A stretch of DNA of 34,840 nucleotides, taken from contig CALYBJ010000024.1 in NCBI GenBank assembly GCA_944412445.1, positions 1 through 34,840 of the forward strand, read 5' to 3'. The position numbers and the translations under genes were made by a program. This DNA comes from an uncultured Clostridia bacterium (lineage in GTDB: Bacteria > Bacillota > Clostridia > Oscillospirales > Acutalibacteraceae). Positions 7,530 to 14,864 of the stretch are shown one piece after another (positions within the stretch are counted from its first letter, which is position 1; the number at the start of each line of letters is the position of its first letter). Under the pieces are notes generated by a model. It ran no database searches. It was not told the DNA's origin and saw only the letters and a program-made list of their open reading frames with translations.

Positions 7530-9971
7530 ATGAATAACGCAGAAATCATTTCAAAAATGACCTTGCAGGAAAAGGCTGATTTTTGTTCCGGCGCGGACTT
7601 CTGGCATCTTCAGAGTCTTGAAAGACTGGGCATCCCCAGAATAATGGTAACAGACGGCCCTCACGGCTTGAGAAAGCAAAAGGATAAAAAGGACAAGGGC
7701 GAGCTTATGAGCTCATACCCGGCAGTATGCTTCCCCACAGCCGTTACAACAGCAAGCTCATGGGACCCTGAGCTTATTGAAAAAATGGGTGAAGCCCTGG
7801 GCGAAGAATGTCTTGAGGAAAAGGTTTCGGTTTTGCTGGGTCCCGGAATCAATATAAAAAGATCTCCTCTCTGCGGCAGAAACTTTGAATATTTTTCGGA
7901 GGATCCTTATCTTGCCGGTTCAATGGGCGCAGCGTTCGTAAAGGGCGTTCAGTCAAGAGGCGTAGGAACATCCCTTAAGCACTATGCCGCAAACAGTCAG
8001 GAAACAAGAAGAATGACCGTTGACTCGGTAGTTGACGAAAGAACTCTCAGAGAAATTTATCTTGCCGCCTTTGAAAAAACCGTTAAGGAAGCTCAGCCCT
8101 GGACGGTCATGAACGCATACAACCGCTTAAACGGCGAGTACTGCGCTGAAAACAAGTGGCTTTTAAACGATGTTTTAAGAGAGGAATGGGGCTTTAAAGG
8201 CTTAGTTGTAACGGACTGGGGTGCAAACAATGACAAGGTTGCCGGACTTAAAGCGGGTCAGGACCTTGAAATGCCTACCTCCAGCGGAATGGCAGCAGCA
8301 AAGGTTGTCGCAGCGGTACAGAACGGAGAGCTTGATGAGGCTGTACTTGACAAAGCCGTTGACAATATACTTACTCTTATCTTTAAATCCGCCGAAAATC
8401 TTAAGGATTATAAATGCGACAAAAAAGAGCATCACGAGCTTGCAAGAAAAATCGCTTCGGAATCAATGGTGCTTCTTAAAAACAACGATAATATTCTTCC
8501 TCTTGACAAGTCGAAGAAAATCGCACTTATCGGTGAAATGGCAAAGTCCCCAAGATACCAGGGAGCGGGAAGCTCGCTTATCAACGCCACTCAAATCGAC
8601 AATTCCTTTGACGAATTTCAGAAGCAGGGCATCAGCGTAACATTTGCCCAGGGCTACGATAAGAAATCAGACAAGCCCGATGAAAATCTTATTGCCGAGG
8701 CTGTTGAAGCGGCAAAGAACGCCGGCTGCGCCGTTATTTTTGCGGGACTTACCGAAACATACGAAGCCGAAGGCTTTGACAGAAAGCATATCAATATGCC
8801 GGAAAGCCACAACAAGCTTATTGAAGCCGTTGCGGATGCCTGCGAAAACACAGTAGTTGTTCTCTCCGGCGGTTCACCTGTTGCAATGCCCTGGCTCGGT
8901 AAGGTAAAAGCCGTTCTCAACGGTTATCTCGGCGGACAGGCAGGTGGCGGCGCCATTGTGGATTTGCTTTACGGCAATATAAACCCCTCAGGCAAGCTTG
9001 CCGAAACATATCCCTTATGTCTTGAAGACAACCCCTCATACAATAACTTCCCCGGCTCAACCGTAACCGTTGAGTACAGAGAAAGCATTTATGTTGGCTA
9101 CAGATATTACGACACTGCTAAAAAAGATGTTTTATTCCCCTTCGGCTATGGCTTGTCCTATACCGATTTTCAGTATTCGGACCTTAAGCTTTCCGCAGAC
9201 AGCATAAAAGATACCGACACTCTTACAGTTTCCTTTAAAATCAAAAACACCGGCTCAAAAGCAGGCGCCGAAATCGCTCAGCTTTATGTAAAAGACAGCG
9301 AAAGCACTATTTTCCGTCCCGAAAAAGAATTAAAGGGCTTTAAAAAGGTATTCCTTAATCCCGGAGAGGAAAAAGAGGTTACATTAACTCTTGATAAACG
9401 CGCCTTTGCCTTCTACAATGTAAACATTCACGACTGGCAGGTAGAAAGCGGCGACTTCCAGATCCTTATTGGAGCTTCAAGCAGGGATATAAAGCTTACC
9501 GCATCTGTTGCTGTAGCATCAACCTGCGATGCAGCCGTGCCCGATTACAGAGAAACGGCTCCCTCATACTACGGCGCAAATATTATGAGCGTTCCCGACA
9601 GGGAGTTTGAAACGGTTCTCGGCAGACCCATTCCCTCAAACGTAAGAGACGAATCAAAGCCTCTTGATTTCAACAGCACCCTTGAAGATTCAAAATCAGG
9701 CAAAGCCGGTGCATTTATCTGCAAATTAATCAACAAGGCAATGAGCAAAATGTCCGATGACGACGCAAACAAGGGCATGATGGAAGCAATGGCTCTCCAG
9801 ATACCCATAAGATGTATGATGTCAATGAGCATGGGCGTTTTCTCAGAGAAAATGGCGCTGGGACTTCTTGATATTCTTAACGGAAACGGCGTAATGAAAG
9901 GCATCGGAAAGATTCTTTCAGGCATCGGAAACGCCTTAAAGAATATGAAAAACCTGTTTAACTCAATTTAA
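7530..9971 (+). CDS. family 3 glycoside hydrolase (beta-glucosidase-like), cytoplasmic
   Basis: An 813-residue GH3 enzyme. The order is the (beta/alpha)8 domain (about 1-290) with DGPHGLRK, KHYAANSQETRR and the nucleophile D229 in LVVTDWGA; the sandwich domain (about 310-500) with EAEGFDRKHINMP, in which E414 is the likely acid/base; and a fibronectin III-like domain (about 555-660) with FRPEKELKGFKKVFL. Residues about 665-813 are a Met-rich helical tail resembling those on some clostridial GH3 enzymes. No signal peptide is seen, so it likely acts on imported beta-linked oligosaccharides or glucosides. AGGAGG precedes the ATG. A strong terminator follows. Family is certain; beta-glucosidase versus beta-xylosidase or other specificity is not resolved. 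Confidence 0.93.
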   Translation: MNNAEIISKMTLQEKADFCSGADFWHLQSLERLGIPRIMVTDGPHGLRKQKDKKDKGELMSSYPAVCFPTAVTTASSWDPELIEKMGEALGEECLEEKVSVLLGPGINIKRSPLCGRNFEYFSEDPYLAGSMGAAFVKGVQSRGVGTSLKHYAANSQETRRMTVDSVVDERTLREIYLAAFEKTVKEAQPWTVMNAYNRLNGEYCAENKWLLNDVLREEWGFKGLVVTDWGANNDKVAGLKAGQDLEMPTSSGMAAAKVVAAVQNGELDEAVLDKAVDNILTLIFKSAENLKDYKCDKKEHHELARKIASESMVLLKNNDNILPLDKSKKIALIGEMAKSPRYQGAGSSLINATQIDNSFDEFQKQGISVTFAQGYDKKSDKPDENLIAEAVEAAKNAGCAVIFAGLTETYEAEGFDRKHINMPESHNKLIEAVADACENTVVVLSGGSPVAMPWLGKVKAVLNGYLGGQAGGGAIVDLLYGNINPSGKLAETYPLCLEDNPSYNNFPGSTVTVEYRESIYVGYRYYDTAKKDVLFPFGYGLSYTDFQYSDLKLSADSIKDTDTLTVSFKIKNTGSKAGAEIAQLYVKDSESTIFRPEKELKGFKKVFLNPGEEKEVTLTLDKRAFAFYNVNIHDWQVESGDFQILIGASSRDIKLTASVAVASTCDAAVPDYRETAPSYYGANIMSVPDREFETVLGRPIPSNVRDESKPLDFNSTLEDSKSGKAGAFICKLINKAMSKMSDDDANKGMMEAMALQIPIRCMMSMSMGVFSEKMALGLLDILNGNGVMKGIGKILSGIGNALKNMKNLFNSI

Positions 9972-9987
9972 AAGAAGCAAACATTTA

Positions 9988-10019
9988 AGCATACCGCACA
10001 AATGCGGTATGCTTTTTTT
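9988..10019 (+). terminator. rho-independent terminator after GH3
   Basis: AGCATACCGCA (9988-9998) pairs perfectly with TGCGGTATGCT (10003-10013) around a CAAA loop, followed by seven T. Confidence 0.92.
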
Positions 10020-10034
10020 GTTTGTTTGCACATA

Positions 10035-10063
10035 TTGACAATGAAAAATTTTTATGCTACTGT
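10035..10063 (+). promoter_or_regulatory. promoter of the YtrA-like regulator/ABC operon
   Basis: A perfect TTGACA (10035-10040), 17-base spacer and a weak -10 TACTGT (10058-10063) helped by an upstream TG (TGC, extended -10). The start of transcription would fall within the inverted repeat at 10064-10094. Confidence 0.5.
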
Positions 10064-10094
10064 ATAACTGTGATAGCTGATATATCACAGTTAT
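10064..10094. promoter_or_regulatory. perfect 12-bp inverted repeat, likely operator of the GntR/YtrA regulator
   Basis: ATAACTGTGATA (10064-10075) is exactly mirrored by TATCACAGTTAT (10083-10094) around a 7-base spacer. It starts right after the -10 and covers the predicted transcription start, a position suited to repression. It is 31 bases upstream of the regulator start, so autoregulation by the encoded YtrA-like protein is the simplest reading. A terminator is unlikely, because the hairpin is AT-rich and directly precedes the gene. Confidence 0.6.
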
Positions 10095-10125
10095 TTTTTT
10101 GTCGAAAAGAGGGCTGATAAAATAC

Positions 10126-10503
10126 ATGATAATAATTGATCTTTACAGCCGCACCCCAATTTACGAGCAAATAAAGGAGCAGATTATAGAGCTTATTAAC
10201 AAGGGAGTATACAAGCCTCTTGACAAACTGCCGTCAATAAGGACAATGGCGGCGGATCTTGAGCTTAACGTCAACACGGTAAAAAGAGCTTTTCAGGATT
10301 TAGAGGCGGAAGGAGTTGTATACTCCCTTCAGGGAAGAGGCGTGTTTGTAAGCGGCAACGCGGTAAACAACGAAGGAGTAAAAGCAAAAGCCGCAGAGTC
10401 ACTTACGACCGCCATAGCTTCCGCAAAGGCAAAAGGCCTTACGAAAGATGAGATAATCGCTCTTACAAAAAAAATTTTTGAAGAAGGTGACAATCATGAT
10501 TGA
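10126..10503 (+). CDS. GntR family transcriptional regulator, YtrA subfamily
   Basis: A 125-residue regulator. Residues about 3-70 form the GntR winged helix (TPIYEQIKEQI, KLPSIRTMAADLELNVNTVKRAFQDLE, YSLQGRGVFV). The C-terminal part is only about 50 residues, helical and lacking a ligand domain, which defines the YtrA subfamily. These repressors usually control a co-encoded ABC transporter and respond to cell-envelope stress or antibiotics. A longer reading frame from a TTG at 10099 exists, but that codon falls in the downstream flank of the operator and has no ribosome binding site, so the ATG at 10126 after AAGAGGG is used. It overlaps the next gene by 8 nt. Confidence 0.92.
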   Translation: MIIIDLYSRTPIYEQIKEQIIELINKGVYKPLDKLPSIRTMAADLELNVNTVKRAFQDLEAEGVVYSLQGRGVFVSGNAVNNEGVKAKAAESLTTAIASAKAKGLTKDEIIALTKKIFEEGDNHD

Positions 10504-11398
10504 AGTTAAAAACGTTACAAAGAAATACGGAGATTTTACAGCTGTTGAAAATATCGGCTTTAGTGTAGACGATTCCTCCATATACGGCATAATAGGCTAC
10601 AACGGAGCCGGAAAAACAACTCTTCTAAAAACATGCGCAGGAATATACAAAAGCGAAAACGGAGAGGTATTGTTAGACGGTGAAAGCTCCTTTAACAGCA
10701 ATCATAACAGAAGAAATTTATTTTACATTCCCGACGACTTGTACTTTCTGCCTAACGCCGCGCTGAAAAACATGGCGAAATTTTATAAGGGATATTATCC
10801 CTCATTCAGCGAAAAAACCTTTGAAAATTTAATAAAGCTTTTTGACCTTGACCCTTCAAAACGTCTTCACGGATTTTCAAAGGGTATGCAGCGTCAGGCT
10901 GAAATCATATTGGCCCTTTCCTGCCGTCCCAAGTACATGCTTCTTGACGAGTGCTTCGACGGACTTGACCCGCAAAAAAGAAATATAAGCAAACAGCTTC
11001 TTCTTGAATACATGGCAGAAAGCGGCTGTTCCATGATAATTTCCAGTCACAATCTTTCTGAAATATCAAATATGTGCGATCATGTGGGACTTATAAACGG
11101 GAAAAAGCTTACCCTTAATTACTGTATAGACGACCTGACGGCAAATTATAAAAAATACAGACTTATTTTTGAAATCGAGCCTAACAAGAGCCTTTTTGAT
11201 TTCCCTGAAATAAAAAAGGTAAAAATACAAAACAATGCCGTTATACTTACTGCCATGGGAGATTCAAAGGAAATCATGAATAAATTAAAGGCTCTGCATC
11301 CCGTATCGGCGGAGGTTTTCGGAATGACACTTGAAGAAATATTTTTAAGCGAAATGGAGGATGAAAGCTATGACATCAAAACTATCTTTGAACAATAA
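10496..11398 (+). CDS. ABC transporter ATP-binding protein (YtrB-like)
   Basis: A 300-residue ABC ATPase. Walker A GYNGAGKTT is at about 34-42, the signature is FSKGMQRQ (127-134, a variant of LSGGQ), Walker B is YMLLDE with D151 and E152, and the H-loop is ISSHN with H185. The last 80 residues are the accessory domain common to export-type ATPases. The ATG at 10496 is preferred over an upstream TTG because GAAGGTG stands just before it. It lies inside the regulator stop (ATGATTGA, 8-nt overlap) and its 3' end overlaps the permease gene by 29 nt, so all three genes are tightly coupled. The transported substrate is unknown. Confidence 0.93.
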   Translation: MIEVKNVTKKYGDFTAVENIGFSVDDSSIYGIIGYNGAGKTTLLKTCAGIYKSENGEVLLDGESSFNSNHNRRNLFYIPDDLYFLPNAALKNMAKFYKGYYPSFSEKTFENLIKLFDLDPSKRLHGFSKGMQRQAEIILALSCRPKYMLLDECFDGLDPQKRNISKQLLLEYMAESGCSMIISSHNLSEISNMCDHVGLINGKKLTLNYCIDDLTANYKKYRLIFEIEPNKSLFDFPEIKKVKIQNNAVILTAMGDSKEIMNKLKALHPVSAEVFGMTLEEIFLSEMEDESYDIKTIFEQ

Positions 11399-13700
11399 TA
11401 AAAGCTTTAAATACGATTTAAGACGAAGCTTTAAAACAAATTTTCCTGTTCCTGTTTTGGCTTTCGCTTTTGTGTCATTGATTTTTATATTTTTAAATTT
11501 TTCATTTGACCCTCATTCATTAAGCAATTATTTTTATGATGATTACGCCGCCGCGGCGCAGTCTGACTTTGTTACAAACTGCCGAAAAAGCTTTATTTGT
11601 CTTCTTGCTCCCACATTCGCCGGCTCCGGAAACTGGATTATCAGCATTATTCTTACGGCGATAGGAGCCTTGTCGGCGATTACCGCATTCTCCTTTGTCT
11701 ATAAGAAAAAATCAGTAAATGTTTACTATTCTCTTGGAATAACAAGAGGGCAAATGTTTTTTAACAGAACCTTCGCCTGTCTTTCAATGCTTACAGCCGC
11801 CGCTCTTATTCCCCTTTTAATCGATCTGGGAATAAACATTTATCTCTTCGGCTTTGGCTCAACTCTTTTTTCCTATTGGATTCTTCTTGTTTTAACCGTT
11901 TTAACTAACCTTTTTATCGGCTTCGGCTTTACTGCCGTTGCGTTAAGTATATGCGGAACATTTTTTGAAACAGCCTTTACGGGAGCATTATTCATCTTTA
12001 CTCCTACAATAATTCTTTCCTCGGCTCAGTGGATTTTAGACTATCTTCTTAAGGGCTATGCCTCAAGCAACACTTTTTTTTGGAAATACGATATTGAAAA
12101 AGCGTTCTGCAATCAAAATATTCTTAAAAAGCTTTCTTTTCTTAATCCCTTTTTATTTACTGATGTAAACAACGATATATATAATGAAACAAATATTTTT
12201 GAAAATATGTTTTACTTACTGCCCGTTAATGCTGACAGCAACACAAAACTTCCCGCTTTAGAAATTAAAACAATTTTACCCGTTGCCGCCTGGTTCATAA
12301 TAAGTATTCTTGCACTTGTTCTCGCAGGAAAGCTTTTTGACAAAAAGAAAACGGAAAACGCCGGAATGAGAGGCCTGAACAAATTCGTAAATATTTATTT
12401 GCCTTTAATACTTGCTGTTGAAATTTCCTGTCTTTTACCTTTGTTCGTAAATTCAAAAGCTCTTGCGGTTATACTTATAATTTTATCCTTTGCTGTTATT
12501 GCTTTCGGTCTTATTGCAATTATGACTAAAAAAATTAAGGGCAACAAACAGCTTTATAAAATAACAGGAGTCGTATTCGCCGTTTTCAGCGCAACAATCC
12601 TCCTTACCGGCTTTGATGTTTCCGGCTACTCAAAATATATCCCCGAAAAAGAGGAAATAGAAAAAGCCTATGTTGCAATTAACTTTCATGATTTTACCTT
12701 AAATTCGGACGACTTCTACGTAGGCAATTTAATGTACCATAACGACTTTAACAATATGGGACCCTTTGAAACCGATGATGATTTAAGTAAGTTTATAGAG
12801 GTTAATCAAAAAGTAATCGAAAAAAATAACAGTAAAACCAAAAAATACGTTTTAGTAAAATACGTTTTGAAAAACGGCAGAACGGTAACAAGATGTTATC
12901 AGAATGTGTCCGCCGAAGCTGAATTTAATGTGCTTTCACTTAAAGACTCCGACTATAACGACAAGCTTATCGACACGGTCTTCGGCTCCGCATTAACAAA
13001 ATATTATGAAGCGTATGAAAAAGATTCTCCGGAAAAAACCGTGTACTATCAAAACATAAAAATAAACAATTTCAATGTAAGAATATTTAATCCCTATACA
13101 AATGAAACAATTTATCAGTGGGAAAAAATGGACGAACAGCTGAAAGCCGCCCTTAAAAACGACCTGAAAAAGCTTTCATACAAGGAGCTTTACTCATCTG
13201 AAGCAAAACTGATAGGAGGTTTTTCTTATTTGCTAACGGAAACTCTTGACTATTATTCACAGGGCTTTTCGGCTTGCGATTTCATTCCCGTTTATGAAAA
13301 TATGACGGAAACAGTTAAATATTTAAAAGACGCCGGCATTTATGAAAAACTGATAAAAAGTACCGGCAATAAGGAAATAAAAACTGTTGAGTATAAATCT
13401 TATCAAGAGGCTATCATAGATTACTGCGGCGGGGGAAACAGCATCGCAATGTTTTCCGGTATAATTACTCCGTACTATACCAAAGGTACATTGGAAAACC
13501 CTTATTATCCTATTGCTTTTAAATATTCACTTAATAATAAAGACCGGATGCAGGCAGCTCTTAACGCTTCGCAGCCTTACTACTTTGCAAAATATGACTC
13601 AGAGGGATATTTTATAGGTGTAACCTTTACGGACAACAGTTACAGCTTACTGTATATTCCCGAAAAAAAGGTTTCCGATTTTATGAAAAACGGCGGCTAA
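11370..13700 (+). CDS. ABC transporter permease, large ABC-2-like protein with C-terminal soluble domain
   Basis: A 776-residue membrane protein. The first half has about six membrane segments (from VPVLAFAFVSLIFIFLNF on), including a FVYKKKSVNVYYSLGITRGQ loop resembling the conserved coupling region of FtsX/ABC-2-type permeases. Three or four further segments lie near residues 295-420. Residues about 425-776 are hydrophilic with no membrane segment. The ATG at 11361 abuts GGAGG with no spacing, so the ATG at 11370, nine bases from GGAGG, is chosen. It is the last gene of the regulator-ATPase-permease operon and ends before a bidirectional terminator. The closest known arrangement is ytrABCD-like. 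The permease class is confident; the function of the soluble half is unknown. Confidence 0.85.
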   Translation: MTSKLSLNNNKSFKYDLRRSFKTNFPVPVLAFAFVSLIFIFLNFSFDPHSLSNYFYDDYAAAAQSDFVTNCRKSFICLLAPTFAGSGNWIISIILTAIGALSAITAFSFVYKKKSVNVYYSLGITRGQMFFNRTFACLSMLTAAALIPLLIDLGINIYLFGFGSTLFSYWILLVLTVLTNLFIGFGFTAVALSICGTFFETAFTGALFIFTPTIILSSAQWILDYLLKGYASSNTFFWKYDIEKAFCNQNILKKLSFLNPFLFTDVNNDIYNETNIFENMFYLLPVNADSNTKLPALEIKTILPVAAWFIISILALVLAGKLFDKKKTENAGMRGLNKFVNIYLPLILAVEISCLLPLFVNSKALAVILIILSFAVIAFGLIAIMTKKIKGNKQLYKITGVVFAVFSATILLTGFDVSGYSKYIPEKEEIEKAYVAINFHDFTLNSDDFYVGNLMYHNDFNNMGPFETDDDLSKFIEVNQKVIEKNNSKTKKYVLVKYVLKNGRTVTRCYQNVSAEAEFNVLSLKDSDYNDKLIDTVFGSALTKYYEAYEKDSPEKTVYYQNIKINNFNVRIFNPYTNETIYQWEKMDEQLKAALKNDLKKLSYKELYSSEAKLIGGFSYLLTETLDYYSQGFSACDFIPVYENMTETVKYLKDAGIYEKLIKSTGNKEIKTVEYKSYQEAIIDYCGGGNSIAMFSGIITPYYTKGTLENPYYPIAFKYSLNNKDRMQAALNASQPYYFAKYDSEGYFIGVTFTDNSYSLLYIPEKKVSDFMKNGG

Positions 13701-13748
13701 GCTAAATCTGATTTACGGTTTCACGCTGAAATTACATACACATAAAAA

Positions 13749-13780
13749 CTCCCGTAAAGATTAAATCTTTACGGGAGCAA
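13749..13780. terminator. bidirectional terminator between converging genes
   Basis: CTCCCGTAAAGAT (13749-13761) pairs with ATCTTTACGGGAG (13765-13777). T-rich sequence follows on the plus strand and a T run (from AAAAA upstream) on the minus strand, so it can serve both the permease and the nucleotidyltransferase. Confidence 0.85.
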
Positions 13781-13797
13781 AATTTTTATTATGTTTA

Positions 13798-14676
13798 TTA
13801 TAAATCGTAATAGCCCTTGCTAACCATTTCACCCAGAGCTTTTACAACCTTTTCCTTATCCTCTTTATATGTGACGCCGTACCATTTATCCTCGGCTGTA
13901 AGCACCTTTACTTTCTTTGTGTCGCTGTCTATAAGCTCCGTTACTATTAAAGGAAGATAATATTCAGCCTTGGGTTTTTCAATATTTTCCTTTAAAAAGT
14001 TTTTAAAGCCCTCTTTTATATAGCCGAAAATATCAGGCTTAAAGCCCCACAAATTCATTGATACAACCGTATCAGGGGGAAGAGTGGTCCATGTTTTTCC
14101 GTCATCCTCCGTAAATTTGCAGTCAATTATCTTTGTTCGCTCCGTTACCTTTTTAAGGTATCCGCCTTCAACTTCACATACTCCCCTTGAAACATATCCG
14201 TTTTCAGTAAGAGTGTTTTCAAGTCTGAAGCCAACCATGCAATACTCGTCATTATCCTTTGTAAGCTCGTCATATATCTTTTTAAATGCCGTTCTGCCGT
14301 AATAGTCGTCGGCGTTTACAACGGCAAAAGGCTCCTTTACAACATCCTTACAGCAAAGTATTGCGTGAGCAGTTCCCCAGGGCTTTGTTCTTTCAGACGG
14401 ACAAGAAAAGCCTTCCGGCAAATCGTCAAGCTCCTGATATACATACTCAACTTTTATCATTTTTTCTATTCTTTTGCCTACGATCTCAATAAAATCATCG
14501 GCAATTTCATTTTTTATTACAAATACAACCTTTGTAAATCCAGCCTTTTTAGCGTCGTATACGGAGAAATCAAGAAGAACTCTTCCATCCGCCGTAATAG
14601 GCTCCATCTGTTTAAGTCCGCCGAATCGGCTTCCCATTCCTGCCGCCATTACTACAAGTGTCGCGTCTTTTCCCAT
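13798..14676 (-). CDS. NTP transferase domain protein (sugar-phosphate nucleotidyltransferase-like)
   Basis: A 292-residue cytoplasmic nucleotidyltransferase of the GT-A-like fold. The nucleotide-binding loop is VVMAAGMGSRFGGLKQ (about 8-23), and the metal/sugar motif is VVNADDYYGR near residue 120. Such enzymes join NTP with a sugar-1-phosphate or a choline-like phosphate. The protein differs in its C-terminal half from classical GalU or RfbA, so the substrate is left open. GGAAGG lies upstream of the ATG, with a good promoter behind it. It is transcribed alone and shares its terminator with the converging permease. Confidence 0.88.
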   Translation of the reverse strand: MGKDATLVVMAAGMGSRFGGLKQMEPITADGRVLLDFSVYDAKKAGFTKVVFVIKNEIADDFIEIVGKRIEKMIKVEYVYQELDDLPEGFSCPSERTKPWGTAHAILCCKDVVKEPFAVVNADDYYGRTAFKKIYDELTKDNDEYCMVGFRLENTLTENGYVSRGVCEVEGGYLKKVTERTKIIDCKFTEDDGKTWTTLPPDTVVSMNLWGFKPDIFGYIKEGFKNFLKENIEKPKAEYYLPLIVTELIDSDTKKVKVLTAEDKWYGVTYKEDKEKVVKALGEMVSKGYYDL

Positions 14677-14720
14677 AGTGATACCTTCCGTTAAATTTTA
14701 TAGGATTCTATTTTTTTAGT

Positions 14721-14749
14721 ATTATATCACAGATGTATAAAAACAGCAA
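14721..14749 (-). promoter_or_regulatory. promoter of the nucleotidyltransferase gene
   Basis: On the minus strand TTGCTG (14749-14744), 17-base spacer, TATAAT (14726-14721), with TGTGA directly before the -10 (extended -10). Confidence 0.75.
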
Positions 14750-14789
14750 TAGAATATAAAAAAAGTTTATAATAATATGAAAATTACGC

Positions 14790-14834
14790 AAAAAAAAAAT
14801 TTTACGCCTGCTATGTTTTTACATAACAGGCGTA
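14790..14834 (-). terminator. terminator of the dockerin phosphoesterase-like gene
   Basis: Read on the minus strand, TACGCCTGTTATGT (14834-14821) pairs with ACATAGCAGGCGTA (14816-14803) with one G-U wobble, and an AAA plus nine T follow. The stop codon is 31 bases upstream. Confidence 0.9.
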
Positions 14835-14864
14835 TTTTTGCATTAAATTATTTAATTTCTGTTC

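Noticed and set aside
10099..10125. TTG-initiated longer form of the YtrA-like regulator
   Set aside because: The TTG at 10099 sits just after the operator with no ribosome binding site, while the ATG at 10126 has one and matches the family N-terminus.
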